Assembly (NCBI GenBank): GCA_024641365.1
Contig: JAHEDF010000254.1
Span: 1 to 6,124 of the forward strand
Direction: 5' to 3'
DNA: 6,124 nucleotides
Source of the DNA: Planctomycetota bacterium
GTDB taxonomy: Bacteria > Planctomycetota > UBA11346
Position 1 is the first letter of the stretch. Every line of letters starts with the position of its first letter. The notes below the pieces were generated by a model, which saw nothing but the letters and a program-made list of their open reading frames with translations, was not told where the DNA came from and did no database searches. Below are positions 1 through 4,943 of the stretch, piece after piece. The position numbers and the translations under genes are program-made.

Positions 1-530
1 ATAACACATATGAGCCTTCTGCTAGTCAATAGGCACTAATGTATTTTTCGGAAATATTTCACCGAACCCAAATCAATGAACAAAACCGATTACTTCATCT
101 GTCATCGTCACTGTTAAGCAAGCCGCTTACAGCAAACACATATAGAGGGTCTCTTACTACGGTCTCACCGCTGCCTGGCGACGTTGTGATGTCAACCAGG
201 GCCACTACGACTGCATGGAAGCAGGAGGTAGGGCGACGCAGGATGCCAAAGCCGAGACATTCATCGGTTAACCTTATACTGGCACTATTCAAAAAGAAGG
301 CGGGTTCATTGATTTACTCAATGCCCAGTTAGGTTCAGGCTCAGTCAAGGTGTAAACGACTTTGTTCATTGTATTGATGCACGACCATGGGGTGGCTAAT
401 CAACGCGAGTGGCTCAGGTATCGTGATGCATAAACCGACGAATAAACTTGCTGTTTAGCAATCAAGCATCGTGTTTCGTTGCATTCCACCGTATTGTCCA
501 GTTAGGCGTTCAGCTCACCCCATGGCGTGA
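1..530. other. Gene-poor left flank with decayed sequence
   Basis: No convincing gene is visible here. The longest open frame (39-332, plus) has no good ribosome binding site, unremarkable composition and no family I recognise, so I do not call it. A short frame without a start (about 272-355, plus) ends in a peptide reading EGGFIDLLNAQLGSGSVKV before a TAA; it could be the tail of a decayed gene, but this is a guess. Small structures are present: CATTGA/TCAATG arms at 307-323, a TTGCT/AGCAA hairpin at 448-461, and a direct repeat CCAGTTAGG at 325-333 and 498-506. The part from about 360 to 530 is probably the 3' non-coding flank of the insertion sequence to its right. Confidence 0.6.
385..530 (-). 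ncRNA. Possible IS110 bridge RNA region
   Basis: IS110-family recombinases are guided by a structured bridge RNA encoded in a non-coding flank; in IS1111-type elements that flank lies 3' of the transposase gene. This stretch is in that position. It is bounded by a perfect 10-bp inverted repeat (CCATGGGGTG at 385-394, CACCCCATGG at 516-525) and contains a small TTGCT/AGCAA hairpin at 448-461. The position is suggestive, but I could not identify target-binding or donor-binding loops, and the strand is assumed from the transposase. This is inference. Confidence 0.22.
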
Positions 531-1624
531 CTAACTCTTTAAAAACTTGTTTTCATCGAATACCGTCTCGTTTTTCAACATGAAAAATACACAGCGTCCC
601 AGTTTGTGTGCCAGGGCCGATAAGGCTTTGGCCTTGCTCATGCGTTTCTGGAGACGTTGTAAATATTTCTGGGCTTTCTCATTACCCCGCAAATATAAAA
701 CCGCCGCTTCGGAAAACGCCCACTTCAAATGGGCATTGCCGATCTTATTGCCTTGCGTGCCGTAGCTTTTGCCAGCCGATTCGGCTTTGCATTTGACGAG
801 CCTGGAATAAGACGCAAAGGTTTGCACGGATTCAAACCGGTCAATACTGCCGATTTCATAAATAATCGTCAGGGCGAGGATACGGCCAATCCCCGAAACC
901 GAACGCAGTAGATGCAAGTGCACCGGATTGTGCTGTCGGGCTTGTGTCTCAATAAACCATTCTATTTTACTCAATTCTTTGGCGTAGCATTCTAATATGG
1001 ACATGTTTAAATCCATGTTGCGTTGCACGACCGGGTCGGGAAAGGCCGAGCGAATATGCTCACGGGCGCTGACGTTTTTTAAATTGACTTTGTTGGGTGG
1101 CAGATTGTATTGACTGGTGGTGTTAGCGACGTGGGCTTTCAAATCGGCACCATGGCGGACAATCTTCATGCGTCGGCGCAGTAAATCGCGTGTGGCTCTC
1201 ATCGCCGTTGGGTAGACATACGCCAGAGGAAAATTACCACCTCGAATCAGATTGGCAATCTTGTAGGGCAGATATATTGCTCCTGCAATATCTGCATTCC
1301 CGCCATCCCTGGCGGTCAATCGATACGATCATTCTTGGCTTTGCCACCATGGATGGCGCGCATGTACAGAGCATGGCCGAGAATGAAATCAATACGCCTT
1401 TCATCACAAAAATCCGCCACCCAGTACCAACAATGCATACACTCAACACCGACGACAACCTGGCCAAGATAAGGTGTCAAAAGTGAGTGGAGTTTATTAG
1501 GATCGGCTGATATTTCTTTATGGACACAAGTCTCACCCGCCTGGTCGATAATGCAGACATAGAGCGTTCTGGCATGCAGGTCAATACCGCAGTAATATGG
1601 ATGCTGTTTGGTGTAGAATTTCAT
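531..1624 (-). pseudogene. IS110/IS1111-family transposase, frameshifted by a hairpin insertion
   Basis: A DEDD/serine recombinase that moves its own insertion sequence. The start at 1624 (ATG) is preceded by AAGGAG about 8 nt upstream. The N-terminal part (102 codons, 1624-1319) has the RuvC-like domain with the four expected acidic residues: D15 in CGIDLHA, E61 in VGVEC, and D99 and D102 in KNDRID. It stops at a TGA (1316-1318) directly after D102. The rest continues in another frame from about 1265 to 531 with KIANLIRGG, the helix-hairpin-helix-like SVSGIGRILAL, and AESAGKSYG, which should carry the catalytic serine; the segment ends at a TAG. Joining the frames gives about 347 residues, normal for IS1111-type enzymes. 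The break is a net insertion of about 50 bp consisting of two hairpins. The TTG at 1319 could restart translation, but the product would lack the DEDD domain. Family assignment is very firm; loss of function is inferred from the frameshift. Confidence 0.9.
1263..1318 (+). repeat. REP-like double-hairpin element inserted in the transposase gene
   Basis: Two adjacent hairpins interrupt the transposase frame. The first pairs GCAGATATATTGC (1268-1280) with GCAATATCTGC (1285-1295) across a TCCT loop, with one 2-nt bulge. The second pairs CCGCCA (1300-1305) with TGGCGG (1310-1315) across TCCC. Read on the plus strand, the first hairpin directly follows GTAG (1263-1266), the tetranucleotide that typically precedes REP hairpins mobilised by RAYT transposases. 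The net length relative to an intact transposase is about 50 bp, which shifts the frame. The GTAGGGC string also occurs at 228-234, but the following bases differ. Calling it REP-like is based on structure; copy number elsewhere in the genome is not visible here. Confidence 0.6.
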
Positions 1625-1699
1625 TGAGCTTTCTCCTTTTTGGGTTTCGTCGCCTTCCAGTTTAGTCAATTGACTAGACTGGAGGGAGAAGGCTCAATG
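1622..1699. repeat. Nested inverted repeat at the start side of the IS
   Basis: Outer arms of 15 bp (1622-1636 and 1685-1699) match with one mismatch. Inside lies a second palindrome centred at 1669/1670: CCAGTTTAGTCAA (1657-1669) against TTGACTAGACTGG (1670-1682), one mismatch, with partial pairing extending out to 1653 and 1686. The left outer arm is the transposase ribosome binding site plus its ATG on the minus strand. The right arm therefore presents a copy of the same signal (GGAG, 8 nt, ATG) on the plus strand. Such a structure could form a cruciform, sequester the transposase start in RNA, or act as a recombinase recognition site; which of these holds is unknown. Confidence 0.7.
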
Positions 1700-1753
1700 A
1701 GTATCAACGCCATCAACGCGGACAGTATTGGCGAAGGTTACTTTGTCCAATGA
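1697..1753 (+). CDS. Possible 18-residue peptide (doubtful)
   Basis: A short frame begins at the ATG of the right arm of the nested inverted repeat, with GGAG 8 nt upstream, and reads MSINAINADSIGEGYFVQ before TGA. The ribosome binding site is good, but it exists because this arm mirrors the transposase start signal, so it may be incidental. It could also be the truncated beginning of a gene or a leader peptide for the membrane protein gene 43 bp downstream. I know of no matching family. Confidence 0.18.
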   Translation: MSINAINADSIGEGYFVQ

Positions 1754-1796
1754 ATCCGAATGCGGGTAAAACTATTTTAATGCGGAGGTCCCATAC

Positions 1797-2096
1797 ATGA
1801 TGCTTCTGAGTCTTTTGCTGCTTGTCAACGCCTTGTTACACGGCGTCATTGTCGGGCGTTTCGGAATCAAAGGAAACGTGCCACCAGCGGTGTTCGGTTT
1901 CTTATATGCGGCGTTAGCGATTGCTCTCTTACTCGGATGGACTCATGGCACTCTTGCCACATTGATAGTGACTACAGTTGGTCTTGTCGGTCTCGCGCTG
2001 AATTTCAGAAAACTACAGCACGATCCGTCGATTGAGAAGATCATCTTTGTAGTAGGGGCAACAATTATCGCCTGCGCTGTCTACTTCCAACTTTAA
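1797..2096 (+). CDS. Small four-helix integral membrane protein, function unknown
   Basis: A 99-residue, very hydrophobic protein with four predicted membrane segments at roughly residues 2-21, 29-48, 51-70 and 79-98. A basic loop with GRFGIKGN lies between helices 1 and 2, and a polar stretch KLQHDPSIEK between helices 3 and 4. The start at 1797 is supported by GGAGG at 1784-1788, 8 nt upstream; a second ATG follows directly. I do not recognise a family and see no catalytic or metal-binding motif. It stands alone, about 150 bp before the next plus-strand gene and separated from it by a long inverted repeat, so it is probably a single-gene unit. Its inner-membrane location is inferred from hydropathy only. 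Confidence 0.75.
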   Translation: MMLLSLLLLVNALLHGVIVGRFGIKGNVPPAVFGFLYAALAIALLLGWTHGTLATLIVTTVGLVGLALNFRKLQHDPSIEKIIFVVGATIIACAVYFQL

Positions 2097-2116
2097 GCAT
2101 TTCAGTAAACAACGTG

Positions 2117-2190
2117 GTCAGGTCTTGCTCTGTGCGTTAAAGGTACGCTTTTATTCGCCAATTATGCATGAGCACGAGACAAGACCTAAC
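2117..2190. repeat. Long imperfect inverted repeat between two small genes
   Basis: The arms GTCAGGTCTTGCTCTGTGC (2117-2135) and GCACGAGACAAGACCTAAC (2172-2190) pair at 14 of 19 positions, with a perfect 8-bp core AGGTCTTG/CAAGACCT, around a 36-nt loop. No T-tract follows on either strand, so it is not a standard intrinsic terminator. It resembles an integron attC site in having GTYAGGY/RCCTAAC ends, but these are in the reverse order to a true attC. It may instead be a recombination scar, an mRNA-stabilising stem or an unknown repeat. Confidence 0.55.
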
Positions 2191-2213
2191 CCTGAAATCC
2201 CATCCGTTGAATT

Positions 2214-2235
2214 CCAACGATAGTTGCCAACGATA
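2214..2235 (+). repeat. Short direct repeat before the SRPBCC gene
   Basis: CCAACGATA occurs twice, at 2214-2222 and 2227-2235, immediately upstream of the AAGGAG ribosome binding site. It may be a small duplication or part of an operator. Nothing else supports a function. Confidence 0.35.
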
Positions 2236-2247
2236 AGGAGTTACCCT

Positions 2248-2661
2248 ATGAAAATCACCGTTGAAACCACTGTAAAAGCGCCCGTTGACAAGGTCTGGAG
2301 CGCCTACATAACTCCAAACGACATCAAGCAGTGGAATACCGCTTCTGATGATTGGCATACAACCAAATCAACTGTTGATTTGAGAGTGGGTGGTGCGTTT
2401 ACCTCGCGCATGGAGGCCAAAGACGGCAGCTTCGGATTTGACTTCTCTGGAACATACACAAAGATCATGCCTTACAAGTTGATTGAGTATTCGTTCGGGG
2501 ATCGCACTGGTACGGTCGAGTTTGTAACTGGCGCAAACGGCGTCACGGTGCATATCACTTTTGATGCTGAAACTGAAAACTCCGTGGATCAACAACGTCA
2601 GGGATGGCAAGCCATCTTGAATAATTTTGCTAAATACGTTGAAGCACGCCAGACGTGTTAA
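2248..2661 (+). CDS. SRPBCC / AHSA1-like domain protein
   Basis: A 137-residue protein formed by one START-like (SRPBCC) domain of the AHSA1 type (Aha1 C-terminal-like, COG3832). Family hallmarks are present in order: the first strand and helix with KAPVDKVWSAYITPNDIKQW (residues 9-28), then ASDDWHTTK, DLRVGGAFTSRMEAKDGSFGFDFSG, a central strand pair ending in VEFV, and a C-terminal helix GWQAILNNFAKYVE that closes the cavity. These proteins fold around a hydrophobic pocket. Many are of unknown function, and the name does not mean that this one activates Hsp90. The ATG at 2248 is chosen because AAGGAG lies 7 nt upstream at 2235-2240; a longer frame from 2224 lacks such a site. It is probably monocistronic, cytoplasmic and intact. 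Confidence 0.92.
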   Translation: MKITVETTVKAPVDKVWSAYITPNDIKQWNTASDDWHTTKSTVDLRVGGAFTSRMEAKDGSFGFDFSGTYTKIMPYKLIEYSFGDRTGTVEFVTGANGVTVHITFDAETENSVDQQRQGWQAILNNFAKYVEARQTC

Positions 2662-2733
2662 ATAAAAGGTGCGCCGTAATTTTGCGATGGGCGTCAAGAA
2701 AGGAATGTGATGTAAATATCTGAAAACATTGAA

Positions 2734-2756
2734 GCAAAGTTGAGCCTCCGTTGGCT
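2734..2756. other. Small stem-loop in the convergent intergenic gap
   Basis: Between the ends of the SRPBCC gene (plus) and the small secreted-protein gene (minus), GTTGAGCC and GGCTTTAAC form a short imperfect stem around TCCGTT. It could help end transcription from either side, but no T-tract follows, so it is weak as a terminator. Confidence 0.25.
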
Positions 2757-2793
2757 TTAACGCGTAAGGACTCATACGCAATATACGCTCTGA

Positions 2794-3162
2794 TCAATTT
2801 TGATAGAAGAGGCTTTCCGTCACCGGCTGATCAGATTCACTTTTGAAAATGCCGAGGTATTGGTATCGGTCATGTTTACCATCAAGCAGCATATCCAGAG
2901 TGTGATACGTTTGCGGGTACGCAAACATGAGGGGATTGTTGAAATGACGCCTGGTATAGAGTCCGGTTAAGGATATGGTGTTACTATTTGCAATCATTCC
3001 CAAACTTGTGGACTGCATTTTTTGAGTACCCAAACGAAGATCGTCATGCTGAAAAAGTCCAACCCGTTGGGGAGCGCCTATCGACGGTTCCGTTTGTATG
3101 GCAGCGAAAGTTGCCATGGAGTAAAGCGCTGTAATGCAGCAAAAAATGGTTCTTTTTTTCAT
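2794..3162 (-). CDS. Small secreted protein of unknown function
   Basis: A 122-residue protein with a classical Sec signal peptide: MKKR, a hydrophobic stretch IFCCITALYSMATFAA, and a likely signal peptidase I cut after Ala20 or Ala21. The mature part of about 100 residues is polar, contains no cysteine, and has no repeat or motif I recognise. Aromatic residues are frequent near the end (FAYPQTYHTLDM, DRYQYLG, FYQN). It is therefore probably exported to the periplasm or cell surface. The ATG at 3162 has a weak AAGAGA about 9 nt upstream. It lies 49 bp behind the protease gene on the same strand, so it may be co-transcribed with it and come under the same TetR control; no terminator is evident between them. 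No function can be assigned. Confidence 0.68.
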   Translation of the reverse strand: MKKRTIFCCITALYSMATFAAIQTEPSIGAPQRVGLFQHDDLRLGTQKMQSTSLGMIANSNTISLTGLYTRRHFNNPLMFAYPQTYHTLDMLLDGKHDRYQYLGIFKSESDQPVTESLFYQN

Positions 3163-3211
3163 TTTCTAATGTCTCTTGAAAGGAATCGTTTTTTAGTTGA
3201 CAAAAAGAATC

Positions 3212-4039
3212 TTAAATTTTTTCACGGAACTCCATTTCAAAAAATAACTTCCGCTCCGAAATCAACACAAAAGCAGTCAATCCACAAAGCAATACGGTTT
3301 GGATTATTTTGCTATCCGGGTGAGTCGAAAATATCTCATTGAAAACATTGGCAGCCATGTGCATCACAACGGCAACTAGAATATTTCGATTCGTTTTGTA
3401 ATAAAGCCAGTTTGTTAAAAACACAAACGGAATTATGCTGAGTAAAAAGTTAATACTATGAAGAGCGCCTTCAACGGCCAGGTTACTGTGATAATAACCT
3501 TGTATAAGGGCCAGTGGGATATGCCATAGCGCCCAGATTACCGCGAAGATGAGTGAGCTATAAAACAGGTTAAATTTTTGGCGTAAGCAATCAGTGCCAT
3601 AGGAATGCCACGCGAGCTCTTCCAACACGGGCGCCATGACTAAAAGAAACCACACCGGAAACACACCGGAGGTAAAGCTTGCATGACCGGTGATCGTAAA
3701 TTGCTCGATGTCGTAGCCAAAAAGCAGCGATATCGCCATTGCCAGAATAATGCTAACGGGCATCAGTACCATTGAAATGACGTAGTAACTGCCTTTTGAT
3801 GCGCTGAAATTAACGAAGCGCTTGCCCACATCGGCGAGTACGTTTTTGTCTTTATTCATGTAATAGGCGGCAATAAACAAAGGGCCGCATAACCCGAGCA
3901 GACCTAAAACGCTAATTTGCAGGTCATAATCCTGTGCGGAGGGCTTGTGGCTAAGGTGAGCTGCCAGTAGCCAAAGAGCCCAGGGAATAAAGGTGCTGAA
4001 AAAATAAAAACGCCAGGGATATCGATAGTTTGTAAGCAT
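3212..4039 (-). CDS. CPBP-family (CAAX/Abi) intramembrane glutamic protease
   Basis: A 275-residue polytopic inner-membrane protein of the CPBP family (Rce1-like, Pfam Abi/CPBP), which cleaves substrates within the bilayer. About seven or eight hydrophobic segments are visible. The catalytic motifs are in order: the EE pair E140-E141 in VLEELAWHSYG, F165 through H173 in FAVIWALWH, and H227 with N231 in HMAAN. The usual first motif is EExxxR; here the position after Trp is His145 rather than Arg. I think this is a subfamily trait, since the surrounding EELAWHSYGTDCLR block is well formed. Bacterial members are linked variously to bacteriocin self-immunity, protein processing and stress signalling; the substrate here is unknown. 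The ATG at 4039 has a weak GGAA about 8 nt upstream. It is divergent from the TetR gene, with a strong promoter overlapped by TetR-type palindromes, which implies repression. Confidence 0.9.
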   Translation of the reverse strand: MLTNYRYPWRFYFFSTFIPWALWLLAAHLSHKPSAQDYDLQISVLGLLGLCGPLFIAAYYMNKDKNVLADVGKRFVNFSASKGSYYVISMVLMPVSIILAMAISLLFGYDIEQFTITGHASFTSGVFPVWFLLVMAPVLEELAWHSYGTDCLRQKFNLFYSSLIFAVIWALWHIPLALIQGYYHSNLAVEGALHSINFLLSIIPFVFLTNWLYYKTNRNILVAVVMHMAANVFNEIFSTHPDSKIIQTVLLCGLTAFVLISERKLFFEMEFREKI

Positions 4040-4097
4040 GATAATTTTCCAAGTATTTGAATATACAGTGTTTAATTAACGAACCGACTCTACTTTT

Positions 4098-4115
4098 CTT
4101 TTAGTTGACTATAAG
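4098..4115. promoter_or_regulatory. Operator copy 1 (imperfect palindrome)
   Basis: CTTTTAGTTGACTATAAG is an 18-bp imperfect palindrome containing the shared TTTTAGTYGRCTA unit. It directly abuts the perfect copy at 4116-4131 and lies just downstream of the predicted protease transcription start, where a bound repressor would act as a roadblock. Binding by the TetR-family protein is inferred from position. Confidence 0.6.
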
Positions 4116-4131
4116 TTTTAGTCGACTAAAA
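4116..4131. promoter_or_regulatory. Operator copy 2 (perfect 16-bp palindrome)
   Basis: TTTTAGTCGACTAAAA is a perfect palindrome covering the predicted protease start site and touching its -10. It is the best-formed member of the three-copy set and of the size expected for a TetR-family dimer site. Its centre lies 17 bp from copy 1 and 48 bp from copy 3. The sequence is directly visible; the cognate protein is inferred. Confidence 0.7.
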
Positions 4132-4159
4132 GTATAAACTTTGAATATAAGCATGTCAA
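4131..4159 (-). promoter_or_regulatory. Sigma70-like promoter of the protease gene
   Basis: On the minus strand, TTGACA (4159-4154) and TATACT (4136-4131) are separated by exactly 17 bp. The -35 is perfect and the -10 matches five of six positions. Transcription should begin near 4124, leaving a leader of about 85 nt before the protease ATG at 4039. The -10 touches the central palindrome at 4116-4131, and the -35 lies just beside the palindrome at 4161-4182, so a bound repressor would block polymerase. Confidence 0.8.
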
Positions 4160-4160
4160 A

Positions 4161-4182
4161 TTATTTTAGTCGGCTATAATAA
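4161..4182. promoter_or_regulatory. Operator copy 3 overlapping the tetR-like gene -10
   Basis: A 22-bp imperfect palindrome (18 of 22 bases symmetric) contains TTTTAGTCGGCTA and, on the plus strand, a perfect TATAAT at 4175-4180. That hexamer is the likely -10 of the divergent regulator gene, with a start near 4187. I see no good -35 for it. Occupancy here would repress the regulator and, being next to the protease -35, might also affect the protease promoter. Confidence 0.6.
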
Positions 4183-4230
4183 TAAGGTATTGTCGTATTA
4201 TCATCTGCATGTTGGAAATGGTTTGAATAA

Positions 4231-4845
4231 ATGACAAAATTTGGGAAGCGGACACTTAATAAGGCTCAAACGCGGCTGGATATCCTTAATGCGGTATATC
4301 ACCTTAGTAAGGCGATAAATTTCAGAGACTTGAAAGTCAAAGTCATTGCCGAGGAAATTAAAATTACGGAAATGACCTTTTTTAACTATTTTCAAAAAAA
4401 AGAAGACATTCTCAAATATATGATGGGCTTATGGAACCTGGATCTAACAGTGCTACAACATCAAAATCCACTCAGGGGTGAAGAGGCTATTCGCCGAATT
4501 TTTCGTCGTACTGCCGAGCAGACCACAAATCACCCGGGCTTGATGGTGGGTTTTATTTCCTATCTGGTGACCAATGAAATCGATCCTAGCGCCAACGAGA
4601 TCGAGGCAGCTGATCGCTATTTACTTTATCCTGAAGTGCCAGAACTGTATGAAGTCAAAATTCCCAGTGGAAATGAAATTCTGGTTCAACACTTGATGGA
4701 GATCGACCCCTCTGTCGACCCTACTTCAACCTTATTACACCTGGCGTCTTGCTTTTATGGCGATGTATTAGTGGCACACACAGCACATCTTGATCTAAAG
4801 GTCCTTTATTCAAGTAGTCTTGACCTTATTTTGAAAAAAAATTAG
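4231..4845 (+). CDS. TetR/AcrR-family transcriptional regulator
   Basis: A 204-residue DNA-binding protein. The N-terminal three-helix domain spans about residues 12-61: RLDILNAVYHLSKAINFRDLK, then the helix-turn-helix VKVIAEEIKITEMTFFNYF, ending in the typical KKEDIL. The C-terminal part (about 70-204) is the variable ligand-binding and dimerisation domain, largely helical, with no recognisable ligand motif. The ATG at 4231 is the only sensible start; its ribosome binding site is weak (GGAAA about 13 nt upstream), which may keep levels low. It is divergent from the CPBP protease gene across 191 bp that contain three matching palindromes, one of them on its own -10. The simplest model is autorepression plus repression of the protease, relieved by an unknown small molecule. 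The outer-membrane-type gene downstream might belong to the same response, but it has no copy of the operator. Confidence 0.92.
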   Translation: MTKFGKRTLNKAQTRLDILNAVYHLSKAINFRDLKVKVIAEEIKITEMTFFNYFQKKEDILKYMMGLWNLDLTVLQHQNPLRGEEAIRRIFRRTAEQTTNHPGLMVGFISYLVTNEIDPSANEIEAADRYLLYPEVPELYEVKIPSGNEILVQHLMEIDPSVDPTSTLLHLASCFYGDVLVAHTAHLDLKVLYSSSLDLILKKN

Positions 4846-4847
4846 TG

Positions 4848-4912
4848 ATAAACGTTTATTGATCACGCACAATAGCGTAAGGTGTGTGGTTTATAAATGA
4901 AATGTGTTTCAT
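4848..4912. promoter_or_regulatory. Two palindromes and a possible -10 upstream of the barrel gene
   Basis: A perfect 12-bp palindrome ATAAACGTTTAT (4848-4859) follows the regulator stop codon, and ATGAAA/TTTCAT arms around TGTG lie at 4897-4912. TATAAA at 4892-4897 could be a -10 for the gene at 4944, but I see no convincing -35. They differ from the TTTTAGTYGRCTA operators, so if real they bind another regulator. No T-rich terminator is seen after the regulator gene. Confidence 0.3.
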
Positions 4913-4943
4913 CGAAAAAACAGCGTGTAAGAGGAATTATTAA

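Larger units (their letters stand above)
345..1700 (-). mobile_element. IS110-family (IS1111-like) insertion sequence, inactivated; ends approximate
   Basis: The element is recognised from its transposase, which has the DEDD-type N-terminal domain and the IS116/IS110/IS902-type C-terminal domain. IS110 elements often lack terminal inverted repeats and target duplications, so I cannot fix the ends; the coordinates are an estimate. The non-coding flank after the transposase stop (toward base 360) looks longer than the one before its start. That arrangement fits the IS1111 subgroup, where the long non-coding region lies 3' of the gene. A strong nested inverted repeat at 1622-1699 marks the start side. 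The transposase is frameshifted, so the copy is probably not autonomous. Confidence 0.5.

Noticed and set aside
171..260. REP copy in the left flank, based on GTAGGGC at 228-234 and weak stems
   Set aside because: The stems are only 4-5 bp and the bases after GTAGGGC differ from the element at 1263-1318.
39..332. 97-codon plus-strand open frame in the left flank
   Set aside because: No ribosome binding site, no recognisable family and unremarkable composition; it overlaps other open frames and short repeats, so it is more likely chance.
1625..1669. Upstream start for the transposase giving 15 more residues
   Set aside because: The extra part is the inverted-repeat and ribosome-binding region; ATG at 1624 has a well-spaced AAGGAG and gives a normal N-terminus for the family.
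2117..2190. Integron attC site between the two small genes
   Set aside because: The conserved boxes are in reverse order (GTYRRRY first, RYYYAAC last), no matching sites border the neighbouring genes, and there is no integrase in the window.
2224..2247. Upstream start for the SRPBCC protein
   Set aside because: The eight extra codons overlap the AAGGAG ribosome binding site that serves the ATG at 2248, and the family usually begins at this Met.
2368..2781. 137-codon minus-strand frame over the SRPBCC gene
   Set aside because: It is antisense to a strongly recognised gene and has no family features of its own.
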